Below, in pieces: positions 1 through 7,195 of a stretch of DNA of 13,157 bases. A program made the position numbers and the translations under genes. Under the pieces are notes generated by a model. It did no database searches. It had not been told where the DNA came from and was given only the letters and a program-made list of their open reading frames with translations. The number at the start of each line of letters is the position of its first letter. Positions within the stretch are counted from its first letter, which is position 1. Source of the stretch: an uncultured Collinsella sp. (GTDB lineage: Bacteria > Actinomycetota > Coriobacteriia > Coriobacteriales > Coriobacteriaceae); the NCBI GenBank assembly GCA_900554585.1, contig USHS01000014.1, positions 1-13,157 on the forward strand. Direction: 5' to 3'.

Positions 1-2253
1 CTCGAGGCGGGTGCCGCCCAGGCAGCCGCCGGTGCCGCCGTGCCCACCATCTCGCGCGGACGCGTGACCTTTGTCGATGCCGCCCTGCCGCAGGGCGTGG
101 TGGTGCCCGACGCCAACCTGGCCGTGTTCTCAATCGCCGACCTCAACGCCCGCATGGACGCCAACCGCGCGCGCAGCCGCCGCAAGGTGGACATTACGCA
201 GATCACGTTTCCGTTTAAGCCGGGCGACTACGTGGTGCACGCCACTCACGGCATCGCGCTCTTTAGCGAGATCGCGCGTCAGGAAGTGGGCGGCAAAGAG
301 CGCGACTACTTTTTGCTGGAATATGCCGACGGCGACAAGCTCTACGTGCCGCTCGAGCAGGTCGACCGCATCACACGCTATGTTGGCCCCGACGGCGACA
401 AACCGCGCCTGACCAGGCTCAACACTGCCGACTGGACGCGTGCCACCAACAAGGCGCGCAAGAATGCCAAAAAGCTGGCGTTTGACCTGGTCGACCTGTA
501 TACGCGCCGCTCGTCGATTACCGGTATCGCCTGTCCGCCCGATACGCCCGAGCAGATCGAGATGGAGGAGAGCTTCCCCTACGACGAGACGCGCGACCAG
601 CTGGAGGCTATCGCCGATATCAAGGCCGACATGGAGGCGCCCAAGCCCATGGACCGCCTGCTGTGCGGCGACGTGGGCTTCGGCAAGACCGAGGTCGCCC
701 TGCGCGCGGCCTTTAAATGCGTGGACTCCGGCCGCCAGGTCATGGTGCTCTGCCCCACGACCATTCTGGCCCAACAGCACTACGAGACATTCTTTGAGCG
801 CTTTGCCCCGTTTGGCCTGGAGGTCGAGGTGCTCAGCCGCTTCCGCACGCCGGCGCAGCAAAAGCGCGCGCTCAAGGCGTTTGCCGAGGGCACGATCGAT
901 GTGCTCATCGGCACGCATCGTCTGCTATCGGCCGATGTGAATCCCAAGAACCTGGGCCTGGTGATCATCGACGAGGAGCAGCGCTTTGGCGTGCAGCACA
1001 AGGAGCAGCTCAAGAACCTGCGCGAGCAGATTGACGTGCTCACGCTATCGGCCACGCCTATTCCGCGAACCATGCAGATGGCCACGAGCGGCGTGCGCGA
1101 CATGAGCCTGATCACCACGCCGCCGACCGGGCGTCGTCCCGTGATCGTGCACGTGGGGGAGTACGATCCCGATGTGGTGAGCGCGGCGATTCGCCTGGAG
1201 GTGGGCCGCGGCGGTCAGGTGTACTACGTGTCCAACCGCGTCAAGACCATCGATGACGCCGTGGCGCGCGTGCACGAGGCCGCGCCCGAGGCGCGCGTGG
1301 GCGTGGCGCACGGCAAGATGAGCCCGCGCGAGGTCGAGGACGTGATGATCGAGTTCGCGACCAAAAAGATCGACGTGCTCATCGCCACGACCATCGTGGA
1401 GAGCGGCATCGACAACGCGACCGCCAACACGCTCATCATCGAGGATTCGCAACGTCTGGGCTTGGCGCAGCTCTACCAGCTCAAGGGCCGCGTGGGCCGC
1501 TCTGCCACGCAGGCCTACGCGTACTTTATGTTCCCGGGCGAGCTGCCACTCACCGAGGAGGCCACGGCGCGCCTGACCGCACTTTCCGAGTTCCAGGACC
1601 TGGGCAGCGGCATGCGCATCGCCATGCGCGACCTGGAGATTCGCGGCGCTGGCTCGCTTATGGGCGCTGAGCAGCACGGCAATCTGTCGAGCGTGGGCTT
1701 TGACCTGTTTACGCAGATGCTGGGCCAGGCCGTGGCCGAGGCGCGCGGCGATGACGACGCCGGCGTGGAGGCGGCGAGCGTGGGCATTAACCTGCCGGCC
1801 GACTATTTCTTGTCCGAGGAGTACCTGCCGGCGGTGGACCAGCGCGTGCTCGTATACCGTAAGCTCGCGGCGGCCGAGGACCTGGAGAGCATCGACGAGG
1901 TGCAGGAAGAGACCGAGGCCGCGCATGGCGAGCTGCCGTTGGCAGGACTCAACCTGTTCAATCGCGCACGAATCCGCATTCGCGGCGAGCGCCTGGGGCT
2001 CGAGAGCGTCACGCTCAGTGGCGGCCGCATCACCTTTTTGGGCGTCGACGTGCCCAAGAAGGTGGCCTTTGAGCTTAAGACCCGCTATGGTGCGGTGAAC
2101 TTTCCCAAGAGCCGCAAGCTGTCGGTGCCCTACAAGGCGGGCGCCGGCGCGGGCAGCGGACTGGGCCGCGGCCTCGACGCTAACGACGGCACCGGCCCCG
2201 TGGCAGCCGCGCTTATGTTGCTGCAACAATTAGGGGCCAGCGACGACGATTAA
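1..2253 (+). CDS. mfd: Transcription-repair coupling factor Mfd (5'-truncated by window edge)
   Basis: Mfd is a cytoplasmic ATP-dependent DNA translocase. It removes RNA polymerase stalled at lesions and recruits UvrA. The frame is open from base 1, so the start lies outside the window; about 750 C-terminal residues are present of the roughly 1150 usual in the family. In order: a CarD-like RNA-polymerase-interacting domain (FKPGDYVVHATHGIALF, about 208-258), a Walker A motif GDVGFGKTE (667-693), a DEEQ helicase box near 970, motif III TLSATPIPRTMQM near 1040, and a GRVGRS motif VI near 1490. The TRG translocation motif RDLEIRGAGSLMGAEQHG follows at about 1627-1680, then the C-terminal regulatory D7 domain. 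The UvrB-like N-terminal part is not visible. The GTG at 40 is internal, not a start. All key motifs are intact. No strong T-tailed terminator follows, only a hairpin at 2264-2290. Confidence 0.97.
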   Translation, partial: LEAGAAQAAAGAAVPTISRGRVTFVDAALPQGVVVPDANLAVFSIADLNARMDANRARSRRKVDITQITFPFKPGDYVVHATHGIALFSEIARQEVGGKERDYFLLEYADGDKLYVPLEQVDRITRYVGPDGDKPRLTRLNTADWTRATNKARKNAKKLAFDLVDLYTRRSSITGIACPPDTPEQIEMEESFPYDETRDQLEAIADIKADMEAPKPMDRLLCGDVGFGKTEVALRAAFKCVDSGRQVMVLCPTTILAQQHYETFFERFAPFGLEVEVLSRFRTPAQQKRALKAFAEGTIDVLIGTHRLLSADVNPKNLGLVIIDEEQRFGVQHKEQLKNLREQIDVLTLSATPIPRTMQMATSGVRDMSLITTPPTGRRPVIVHVGEYDPDVVSAAIRLEVGRGGQVYYVSNRVKTIDDAVARVHEAAPEARVGVAHGKMSPREVEDVMIEFATKKIDVLIATTIVESGIDNATANTLIIEDSQRLGLAQLYQLKGRVGRSATQAYAYFMFPGELPLTEEATARLTALSEFQDLGSGMRIAMRDLEIRGAGSLMGAEQHGNLSSVGFDLFTQMLGQAVAEARGDDDAGVEAASVGINLPADYFLSEEYLPAVDQRVLVYRKLAAAEDLESIDEVQEETEAAHGELPLAGLNLFNRARIRIRGERLGLESVTLSGGRITFLGVDVPKKVAFELKTRYGAVNFPKSRKLSVPYKAGAGAGSGLGRGLDANDGTGPVAAALMLLQQLGASDDD

Positions 2254-2263
2254 CAAGTAAGGG

Positions 2264-2290
2264 GCGTGGCGGGACAATGTTCCGCCACGT
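2264..2290 (+). terminator. Hairpin after mfd, possible weak terminator
   Basis: An inverted repeat of about 11 bp (GTGGCGGGA against TTCCGCCAC at its core, with G.U pairs) closes a 5-nt loop, CAATG. It lies 10 nt after the mfd stop. No T-run follows, so it may attenuate or stabilise the transcript rather than terminate it. It sits upstream of the chosen PAP2 start and argues against the longer GTG start at 2266. Confidence 0.4.
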
Positions 2291-2325
2291 CGCTGGTTGG
2301 CCCTCCGCCCGACCGAAAGGAAGCC

Positions 2326-3189
2326 ATGTTCGGGTACATTTACAAGAAAGATGCCGCCATCGTCGCGGCCATCCTAGCTCTCTGCCTGCTCATCGGCACG
2401 TTTTTCGATTATCAGATTTCGAGTGCGCTGTTCAGCGTCGGCAGCATGTACGGCCGCTTTATCGAGGCCGCCGGCGAGCTGCCGTTTGAGCTGACGGCGA
2501 GCATCGCGGGCGTTATGCTCGTGCGCGCGGTGCGCCCCGATTCCAGGGCGAGCAAATGGCTCGCCGTGCTCGGCATCCTCGTCAATGTAGGCCTGGCCGG
2601 CTACGAGGTCGTCTCGTCCCTGAAGGTTGGCGGCAAACTCATCGCTGTTCAGTTGGTGCTGACGTTTGTGTTGGTGATCGCCGCCAACCTTATCGTCTAT
2701 CGCCTTACGCGCAAAACCTCGCCCGACGAGCTCACGCGTTGGGCGCTGATGGTGCTCGCCGTTTGGGTTGCCCAGGCCATTATCCTCAACGTGATCGTCA
2801 AGCCGCTGTGGTCACGCCCGCGCATGCGCGTGATCGAGGTCACGCCGGGGCTCAGTTTTCAGCCGTGGTGGGTGATCGGCAACCCCGACAAGTGGAGCTA
2901 TATTGCGGCCGGCGTGATCAAGGACGGCTTTAAGTCGTTTGCGAGCGGACACACGGCGCACGCGGCGATCGGCCTTATGCTCGCCGGGCTTCCCGCAGCG
3001 GCCTTTAAGGAAAAGCCGTCGCGCCGCCGCGTGGTCTTTTGGACGGCGGCTGTGGTCGCGGCGCTCGTCGCCTTTGGCCGTATCGTGATTGGGGCGCACT
3101 TTTTGAGTGACGTGAGCTGCGGCTTTGCCCTGGTGCTGGCGCTTGAGTGCCTTGCCGCGCGTATTGCCTATCCCAACGGCGTACAATAG
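2326..3189 (+). CDS. PAP2-family (phosphatidic acid phosphatase type 2) membrane phosphatase
   Basis: A 287-residue polytopic membrane protein of the PAP2 lipid/prenyl-phosphate phosphatase superfamily. The three signature motifs are visible. KPLWSRP (K159 to P165) is a KxxxxRP form of motif 1. FASGHT (S207, G208, H209) matches the PSGH box with Ala for Pro. GRIVIGAHFLSD (R252, H258, D262) matches SRx5Hx3D with Gly for Ser. About eight hydrophobic segments are seen, near residues 9-27, 44-62, 70-88, 100-120, 134-154, 206-222, 234-250 and 262-280. The ATG at 2326 is chosen because GAAAGGAAG lies just upstream; a longer frame from GTG 2266 would run through a hairpin. Substrate is unknown: undecaprenyl pyrophosphate or phosphatidic acid derivatives are family possibilities. 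The next gene begins 45 nt downstream with no terminator seen, so the two may be cotranscribed. Confidence 0.85.
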   Translation: MFGYIYKKDAAIVAAILALCLLIGTFFDYQISSALFSVGSMYGRFIEAAGELPFELTASIAGVMLVRAVRPDSRASKWLAVLGILVNVGLAGYEVVSSLKVGGKLIAVQLVLTFVLVIAANLIVYRLTRKTSPDELTRWALMVLAVWVAQAIILNVIVKPLWSRPRMRVIEVTPGLSFQPWWVIGNPDKWSYIAAGVIKDGFKSFASGHTAHAAIGLMLAGLPAAAFKEKPSRRRVVFWTAAVVAALVAFGRIVIGAHFLSDVSCGFALVLALECLAARIAYPNGVQ

Positions 3190-3234
3190 CTCCGTTTGAA
3201 TCATCTGGCCGATATCCGGTAAGAGAGGATTGCC

Positions 3235-4249
3235 ATGCTCGCATTTAACAACGACTATTCCCACGGCGCACATCCGGCAGTGCTGCAGGCACTCGTCGAC
3301 ACCAACATGGAGCCGCAGCCCGGCTACGGTACCGATGCACACACCGAGCGTGCCAAGCAGCTTATCCGCGAGGCCTGTCAGGCCCCCGATGCCGACGTGT
3401 TTTTTCTGGTGGGCGGCACGCAGGCCAACGCGACGGTGATCGACATGCTGCTTGCGCCCTACGAGGGCGTTGTTGCTGCCGAGACTGGCCATGTCGCCTG
3501 TCACGAGGCGGGCGCCATCGAGTTTGGCGGCCACAAGGTGCTCACCATCCCCGGCTACGAGGGCAAGATGCATGCCGAGGATCTCGAGAACTATATCCAG
3601 GTGTTCTACGAAAACGAGAGCTACGAGCACACGGTGTTCCCGGGTGCCGTGTACGTGAGCCTGTCGACTGAGTATGGCACGCTGTATTCCAAGGCCGAGC
3701 TCGCGGCGATTCACGCGGTGTGCCAGAAGCGTGAGATTCCGCTGTTTGTGGATGGCCTACGCGCTGGCGGCCGATGAGTGCGACATCACCCTGCCCGAGC
3801 TGGCGCAGCTGTGCGATGTCTTCTATATCGGCGGCACCAAGTGCGGCGCGCTTTGCGGTGAGGCTGTGGTGTTCTGCGGTATGCATGCTCCGGCGCATCC
3901 CATTCCGCGCATTAAGCAGCACGGTGCGCTGCTGGCCAAGGGCCGCCTGACGGGCGTGCAGTTTGAGGCGCTCTTTACCGATGGCCTGTATTTTGAGATT
4001 GGCCGCCAGGCGATTGAGACCGCGAAGGCGCTGCGTCGCGTGCTGCACGAGCGCGGCTACCAGTTCTTCTTGGAGACGCCGACCAACCAGCAGTTCGTGA
4101 TTCTGCCTAACGAGGACATGGCGCGCATTCGCGAGCATGCGGCGATCGAGTACTGGGAAAAGTACGACGAGACCCACACCGTGGTGCGCTTTTGCACCAG
4201 CTGGGCCACGACGCAGGAGGACATCGACGCGCTGGCGGCAGTCCTGTAG
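3235..4249 (+). pseudogene. Threonine aldolase-like PLP lyase, frameshifted by an apparent 11-nt deletion
   Basis: Two frames together encode one fold-type I PLP enzyme of the beta-eliminating lyase / low-specificity threonine aldolase family. The first frame (3235-3777) opens LAFNNDYSHGAHPAVL, continues through LVGGTQANATVIDML and AAETGHVACHEAGAIE, and breaks after LFVDG. The second frame resumes at about 3756 with AYALAADECDITLPELAQL and runs to 4249. It holds IGGTKCGALCGEAVVF, whose Lys codon (3839-3841) would carry PLP. Relatives read VDGARLAYAL at the break; here the GARL stretch is lost, including the Arg that contacts the cofactor. Adding 11 nt to the 1015-nt span restores an exact frame of 341 aa, the family length. 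The start at 3235 has GAGAGGA six bases upstream. The enzyme would cleave a beta-hydroxy amino acid to glycine and an aldehyde. As read it cannot make a functional protein. An assembly error is possible. Confidence 0.85.
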
Positions 4250-4266
4250 GTTAATGCGATGACGAG

Positions 4267-4311
4267 GGGCCGCCTTGCGCCTTGGTTTGGCGCAGGGCGG
4301 CCCTTGCTTTT
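4267..4311 (+). terminator. Rho-independent terminator after the broken aldolase gene
   Basis: A 15-bp stem (GGGCCGCCTTGCGCC at 4267-4281 against GGCGCAGGGCGGCCC at 4289-4303, one G.U pair) closes a 7-nt loop and is followed by TTGCTTTT. It lies 18 nt after the stop codon and directly before the ribosome binding site of the acetyltransferase gene. Confidence 0.88.
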
Positions 4312-4327
4312 GAGGGGGAGGGGCTGT

Positions 4328-4918
4328 ATGCCCGAGAAATCCGAGATGTCCGAGCCGACGATTCGTCTGGCGACGCCCGATGACGCGCCGGCCTTGCTTG
4401 CCATCTACGAGCCGTACGTGCTCGAGACGGCAATCACCTGCGAATACAAGGTGCCGAGCGTTGAGGAGTTTGCTGGGCGCATCGCCAAGACACTTGAGCG
4501 CTATCCGTACCTGGTGATGGAGCTCGATGGCCGCCCGGTGGGCTATGCCTATGTGAGCGCGCTCAATAGCCGCGAGGCCTACGACTGGTCGGTCGAGACG
4601 TCGATCTACCTGGCACGCGATGTGCGCCATGGCGGACTGGGCCGCAAGCTGCACGAGGCGCTCAAACAGTGCGTGACCGCGATGGGCGTGACCAACATGT
4701 GTGCGCTCATTGCCGTGCCGCACGACGAGGACGACGAGTACCTGACGCATAACAGCCAGGACTTCCATGCCCATATGGGGTATCGCCTTGTGGGTGCCTT
4801 CGACCGCTGCGCGCAAAAGTTCGGCCGCTGGTACGACATGTGCTGGATGGAGCTGGTCCTTGCCGAGCGCACGCCCAACCAGCCTAAGCCAACCTGGTTC
4901 CCCGATCTCCTCGCCTAA
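4328..4918 (+). CDS. GNAT acetyltransferase, phosphinothricin N-acetyltransferase-like
   Basis: A 196-residue single-domain GNAT N-acetyltransferase. The N-terminus IRLATPDDAPALLAIYEPYV, the middle GYAYVSALNSREAYDWSVE and the acetyl-CoA loop VRHGGLGRKLHEAL (R/Q-x-x-G-x-G type, about residues 97-110) follow the Pat/Bar/MddA subfamily. So does the C-terminal GYRLVGAFDRCAQKFGRWYDMCWMEL. Family members acetylate small amines such as phosphinothricin, methionine sulfoximine or related amino acids with acetyl-CoA; the real substrate here cannot be read. Start: ATG 4328 is preceded by the purine-rich GAGGGGGAGGGG. ATG 4346 is a weaker alternative. ATG 4259 is rejected because the frame would pass through the upstream terminator. 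The TAA stop is part of the left arm of the convergent terminator hairpin at 4917-4957. Codon use resembles mfd more than the PTS genes. Confidence 0.9.
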   Translation: MPEKSEMSEPTIRLATPDDAPALLAIYEPYVLETAITCEYKVPSVEEFAGRIAKTLERYPYLVMELDGRPVGYAYVSALNSREAYDWSVETSIYLARDVRHGGLGRKLHEALKQCVTAMGVTNMCALIAVPHDEDDEYLTHNSQDFHAHMGYRLVGAFDRCAQKFGRWYDMCWMELVLAERTPNQPKPTWFPDLLA

Positions 4919-4957
4919 AACCACCACGAAGGTGCCTGTCCCCTTTGTGGTGGTTTT
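4917..4957. terminator. Bidirectional terminator hairpin, CTGTCCC repeat copy 1
   Basis: AAAACCACCACGAAG (4917-4931) pairs with CTTTGTGGTGGTTTT (4943-4957), 15 bp with one G.U, around a loop holding GTGCCTGTCC. It lies exactly between the convergent acetyltransferase and GntR genes, and both strands end the stem in U-rich sequence, so it can stop both. It is one of three copies with AAAACCACCAC arms in the window (others at 13038 and 13114). Confidence 0.82.
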
Positions 4958-4963
4958 GGCAGG

Positions 4964-5686
4964 TTAGCCGATGGGCTCGGTGTATTTGGCGCGGTCGGTG
5001 CGTTGGATGCGCTTGGAGACATGGAGCGGGCGGCCGTCGGTGTCGTAGACGTAGTCGGTGATCAGGATCAGCGCCTGCCCACGCTCAACGTTGAGCAAAA
5101 ACGCCTCGTTTTGCGAGGCATAGCACACCTCAAAGGTCTTATGTCCCTGTGCCGGCGCGCGATGGAATTCCTGGCGCAGCGTGGCGTAGAGCGAACCGTT
5201 GATATCGCGGTCGATGAGTGCTTCAAAGCTCGGTGGTAGATAGGTGGTCTCCAGGCACAGTGGCGCATCGTCCAGATAACGCAGACGGACAAGTTTGACG
5301 AGCTTGCTGCCCACGGCGGCATCAAAGAACTTGGCTATGCTGCCGCCCGCCTTGGTAAAGCCCGAGTCCACCGTGCGCGTGGTGGGCTTCATGCCCTGAC
5401 CCTGGACCTGCGCCGTATAGCTCGAAAACACCAGGTTGTTCTCGTGGAGCGCCGGCGTGTCGGCCACAAAGGCGCCGCGCCCGCGCTCGGTTCGAACCAG
5501 ACCCTCATCAACGAGCACCTTAAGGGCATGGCGTACGGTGCTGCGCGACAGCCCCGATTCGTCCATGAGTTCCATCTCGGACGGCAGCTTGTCTCCGCGC
5601 GCGTAGGTGCCGGCGGCGATGCGGTCGCGCAGCGTGCCAGCCAAGCACTCATATTGGGCCAAGTTCTTTTTCGGCGAAGTGCTCAT
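4964..5686 (-). CDS. GntR-family transcriptional regulator, HutC subfamily (wHTH + UTRA)
   Basis: A 240-residue regulator, probably controlling the deglycase/PTS locus it diverges from. The N-terminal winged helix-turn-helix spans about residues 10-75, with GDKLPSEMELMDESGLSRST and VRHALKVLVDEGLVRTERGRG typical of GntR. The C-terminal two thirds (about 95-235) fits a UTRA effector-binding domain, with LRYLDDAPLCLETTYLPP and a late YVYDTDGRPLHVSKR segment. HutC/UTRA regulators usually sense phosphorylated sugars or related metabolites. The FrlR regulators of fructoselysine operons in Bacillus and E. coli are of the GntR type, which suits this context. Start at 5686 (CAT on the + strand) has only a weak ribosome binding site (AGGT about 10 nt upstream), which may mean low expression. 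The gene converges with the acetyltransferase over a shared terminator. The intergenic region to the deglycase (206 nt) holds candidate operators, one right next to this gene's start, suggesting autoregulation. Confidence 0.93.
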   Translation of the reverse strand: MSTSPKKNLAQYECLAGTLRDRIAAGTYARGDKLPSEMELMDESGLSRSTVRHALKVLVDEGLVRTERGRGAFVADTPALHENNLVFSSYTAQVQGQGMKPTTRTVDSGFTKAGGSIAKFFDAAVGSKLVKLVRLRYLDDAPLCLETTYLPPSFEALIDRDINGSLYATLRQEFHRAPAQGHKTFEVCYASQNEAFLLNVERGQALILITDYVYDTDGRPLHVSKRIQRTDRAKYTEPIG

Positions 5687-5696
5687 GCGACCAACC

Positions 5697-5714
5697 TGTA
5701 CCTAACTTGTATGC
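5697..5714 (+). promoter_or_regulatory. Candidate GntR operator, copy A
   Basis: TGTACCTAACTTGTATGC matches copy B at 5836-5853 in 16 of 18 positions. Each copy is itself two TGTA half-sites 11 bp apart, one helical turn. It lies 10 nt upstream of the gntR start codon, where bound repressor would block that gene. A nearby ATGCTT/AAGCAT inverted repeat (5711-5731) adds dyad symmetry. Assignment to the adjacent GntR protein is inference from position. Confidence 0.5.
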
Positions 5715-5806
5715 TTACCGAACCAAGCATGTATCCAACATGACAACAAAACCGCTGGTAACTGATTACCGAGAATCATGCCAGCAAATTATCTAAGACA
5801 AATATA

Positions 5807-5816
5807 GCATACAACT
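5807..5816 (-). promoter_or_regulatory. Additional GTATGC half-site near a possible -10
   Basis: GCATACAACT is the reverse complement of AGTTGTATGC, close to the second half of the 18-bp operator candidates (AACTTGTATGC). It overlaps AATATAGCAT at 5801-5810, which could be a -10 element for the deglycase gene, although no good -35 could be assigned. Confidence 0.3.
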
Positions 5817-5835
5817 AGTCGACATAACCAAAACA

Positions 5836-5853
5836 TGTATGTAACTTGTATGC
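5836..5853 (+). promoter_or_regulatory. Candidate GntR operator, copy B
   Basis: TGTATGTAACTTGTATGC is the second copy of the 18-bp direct repeat shared with 5697-5714. It lies 39 nt upstream of the deglycase start, a typical position for a repressor that blocks transcription of the catabolic genes. Confidence 0.5.
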
Positions 5854-5892
5854 CTGTGATGAGCATCAAACGAGAAGAAAGGCTGATGCACG

Positions 5893-6885
5893 ATGACTAC
5901 TCAGGAACAGGTTAAGGACGTCGTCTCCCAGGTTTTGGCTGACAAGGCAGACAAGGGCGGCATCAAGCGCGTCGTGTGGATTGGCGCCGGCGGATCCAAC
6001 GGCGGCAACTATCCTGCCCAGTACTTTATGGAGCACGAGGCCACGCAGGTCGTGAGCTCCAGCTATACCAGCAACGAGTTCGTGCACGCAACCCCTGCCT
6101 ACGTTAACGAGAACACCCTGGCCGTCGTCGTGTCCATGCGCGGCACCAAGGAGACCATCGTCGCCGCCCAGGTCGCCAAGGATCACGGTGCCAGCACCAT
6201 CGCTATCTATGTCGACGAGTCCGGCCTCACCGAGGTCTGCGACTACAAGATCCAGTATGACAGCCTGGCCGTCGACGAGTCCTGCATGGGCCGTACCAAC
6301 TCCGCCGTCGTGACCATGATCGCCATGGAGCTCACGCAGCAGACCGAGGGTTATGCCGAGTACGAGACCGCCATGGCCGCCTTCGACCTGATCGATCCCA
6401 TCTATCGCAAGGCCGTCGAGTATACCCGTCCGCTTGCTGCCAAGTGGGCCGAGCAGAACGCCGACAAGCCCTGCATCAACGTGATGGCTCAAGGTCCGCT
6501 CTTTGGTGCCGCCTACGTCTTTAGCATCTGCAACGTGCAGGAGATGCTGCAGATCGACTCCTGCACCATCAACACCTGCGACTTCTTCCACGGTCCTTTC
6601 GAGATCCTGGACAAGCGCACCTCGCTGTTCCAGCTCATCAGCGTCGGCCGTAGCCGCTGCAACGACGAGCGCGGCATCCGCTTCGTCAACCAGTACGGTG
6701 GCGAGCGTGTCTATCAGCTCGACGCCAAGGAGCTCGGCCTCAATGACATCAAGGACAGCGTGAGCGAATACTTCAACCACCTGATCTTTGCCCCGATTCT
6801 CAACAACGTGTACATGCGCGCGCTCTCTGCCGTCACCCACAAGGACTACATGACGCGCCGCTACATGTGGAAGCTTGAGTATTAG
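5893..6885 (+). CDS. SIS-domain deglycase, FrlB/GfrF-like (first copy)
   Basis: A 330-residue double SIS-domain protein of the FrlB/FraB/GfrE/GfrF group. These enzymes cleave 6-phosphorylated Amadori or Heyns compounds, such as fructoselysine 6-phosphate, to hexose 6-phosphate and an amino acid. The first SIS domain (about 20-165) has VVWIGAGGSNGGNYPAQYF and the sugar-phosphate loop VVSMRGTKET. The second (about 190-310) has QEMLQIDSCTINTCDFFHGP. E217 and H233 are 16 residues apart, as are the catalytic Glu and His known in FraB. The C-terminus TRRYMWKLEY matches the RRYxxxLVEY end of E. coli FrlB. Oddity: CDFFHGP replaces the usual GE-x-x-HGP, so Asp stands for a conserved Glu. Start at 5893 has GAAAGG 10 nt upstream; ATG 5886 is out of frame. 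The gene is first in the + direction after gntR and is followed by two hairpins, so it may be its own transcription unit. Substrate (fructoselysine-P, glucoselysine-P or other) cannot be read. Confidence 0.88.
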   Translation: MTTQEQVKDVVSQVLADKADKGGIKRVVWIGAGGSNGGNYPAQYFMEHEATQVVSSSYTSNEFVHATPAYVNENTLAVVVSMRGTKETIVAAQVAKDHGASTIAIYVDESGLTEVCDYKIQYDSLAVDESCMGRTNSAVVTMIAMELTQQTEGYAEYETAMAAFDLIDPIYRKAVEYTRPLAAKWAEQNADKPCINVMAQGPLFGAAYVFSICNVQEMLQIDSCTINTCDFFHGPFEILDKRTSLFQLISVGRSRCNDERGIRFVNQYGGERVYQLDAKELGLNDIKDSVSEYFNHLIFAPILNNVYMRALSAVTHKDYMTRRYMWKLEY

Positions 6886-6912
6886 TTACGCCGTTCTACC
6901 GAACGGCGTAAC
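6885..6912 (+). terminator. Perfect 12-bp hairpin at the deglycase stop codon
   Basis: GTTACGCCGTTC and GAACGGCGTAAC form a perfect 12-bp stem with a TACC tetraloop, beginning on the last base of the stop codon. No T-run follows, so it is probably an mRNA 3'-end stabiliser or an inefficient terminator rather than a classic one. Confidence 0.45.
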
Positions 6913-6960
6913 GGCTCGACGCTGCGCGGGCCGCATTTGGACAATCTGGCGTTCAACTTC

Positions 6961-6995
6961 AAGGGCGCGACCAGAAGGTCAGCGCCCTTTCGTTT
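6961..6995 (+). terminator. Rho-independent terminator downstream of the first deglycase
   Basis: AAGGGCGC plus GACC pair with GGTC plus GCGCCCTT around an AGAA loop, with one bulged A, followed by TCGTTT. This would end the deglycase transcript 75 nt after its stop. It also suggests that the downstream transporter has its own promoter. Confidence 0.7.
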
Positions 6996-7069
6996 CACAC
7001 CACCTTGCCTCAAATGCGACCCGCTCGCTGACTTATGCTCAACCAACGACTAGTCATTTAAGAACGTCC

Positions 7070-7091
7070 CCAATGACTACCCAATGAGTAT
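7070..7091 (+). repeat. Tandem 11-bp repeat upstream of the DMT transporter
   Basis: CCAATGACTAC is followed directly by CCAATGAGTAT, two 11-bp units with 9 of 11 matches. They are enclosed by a TCCCCA/TGGGGA inverted repeat (7067-7072 and 7093-7098). It may be a regulatory site in the 310-nt gap between the first deglycase and the transporter. Apart from this, the two hairpins and the TATAACG sites, nothing coding is seen in that gap. Confidence 0.3.
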
Positions 7092-7127
7092 GTGGGGAAA
7101 CAGATTTTCCGCTCACCGATTTGTGTC

Positions 7128-7155
7128 TTGAAAAATGTATATAACGACTATAACG
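7128..7155 (+). promoter_or_regulatory. Possible promoter and TATAACG direct repeat before the DMT gene
   Basis: TTGAAA (7128-7133) could be a -35 and TATAAC (7149-7154) a -10, but the 15-nt spacing is short. TATAACG occurs twice here (7140-7146 and 7149-7155), 9 bp apart, and recurs upstream of the PTS genes. It may be a transcription factor site rather than a core promoter. Confidence 0.3.
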
Positions 7156-7195
7156 TAGTGTGAAACATATTGGAAACAATACCGAGGAGGCTGCG

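Noticed and set aside
1045..2229. Open frame of 394 codons antisense to mfd
   Set aside because: His/Leu/Ala-rich translation with no domain, produced by the high GC content of mfd; the sense frame has every Mfd motif.
3735..3780. Programmed frameshift rather than mutation in the threonine aldolase-like gene
   Set aside because: No slippery heptamer or downstream pairing was seen, and a simple frame change would still omit the GARL residues needed for PLP binding. An 11-nt deletion explains both.
3542..4927. Open frame of 461 codons antisense to the aldolase and acetyltransferase genes
   Set aside because: It crosses a terminator hairpin and two recognisable sense genes, and its product has no recognisable domain.
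6886..7087. Short open frame after the first deglycase (about 6875-7087)
   Set aside because: It overlaps the deglycase 3' end and runs through two hairpins; it has no ribosome binding site and no recognisable composition.
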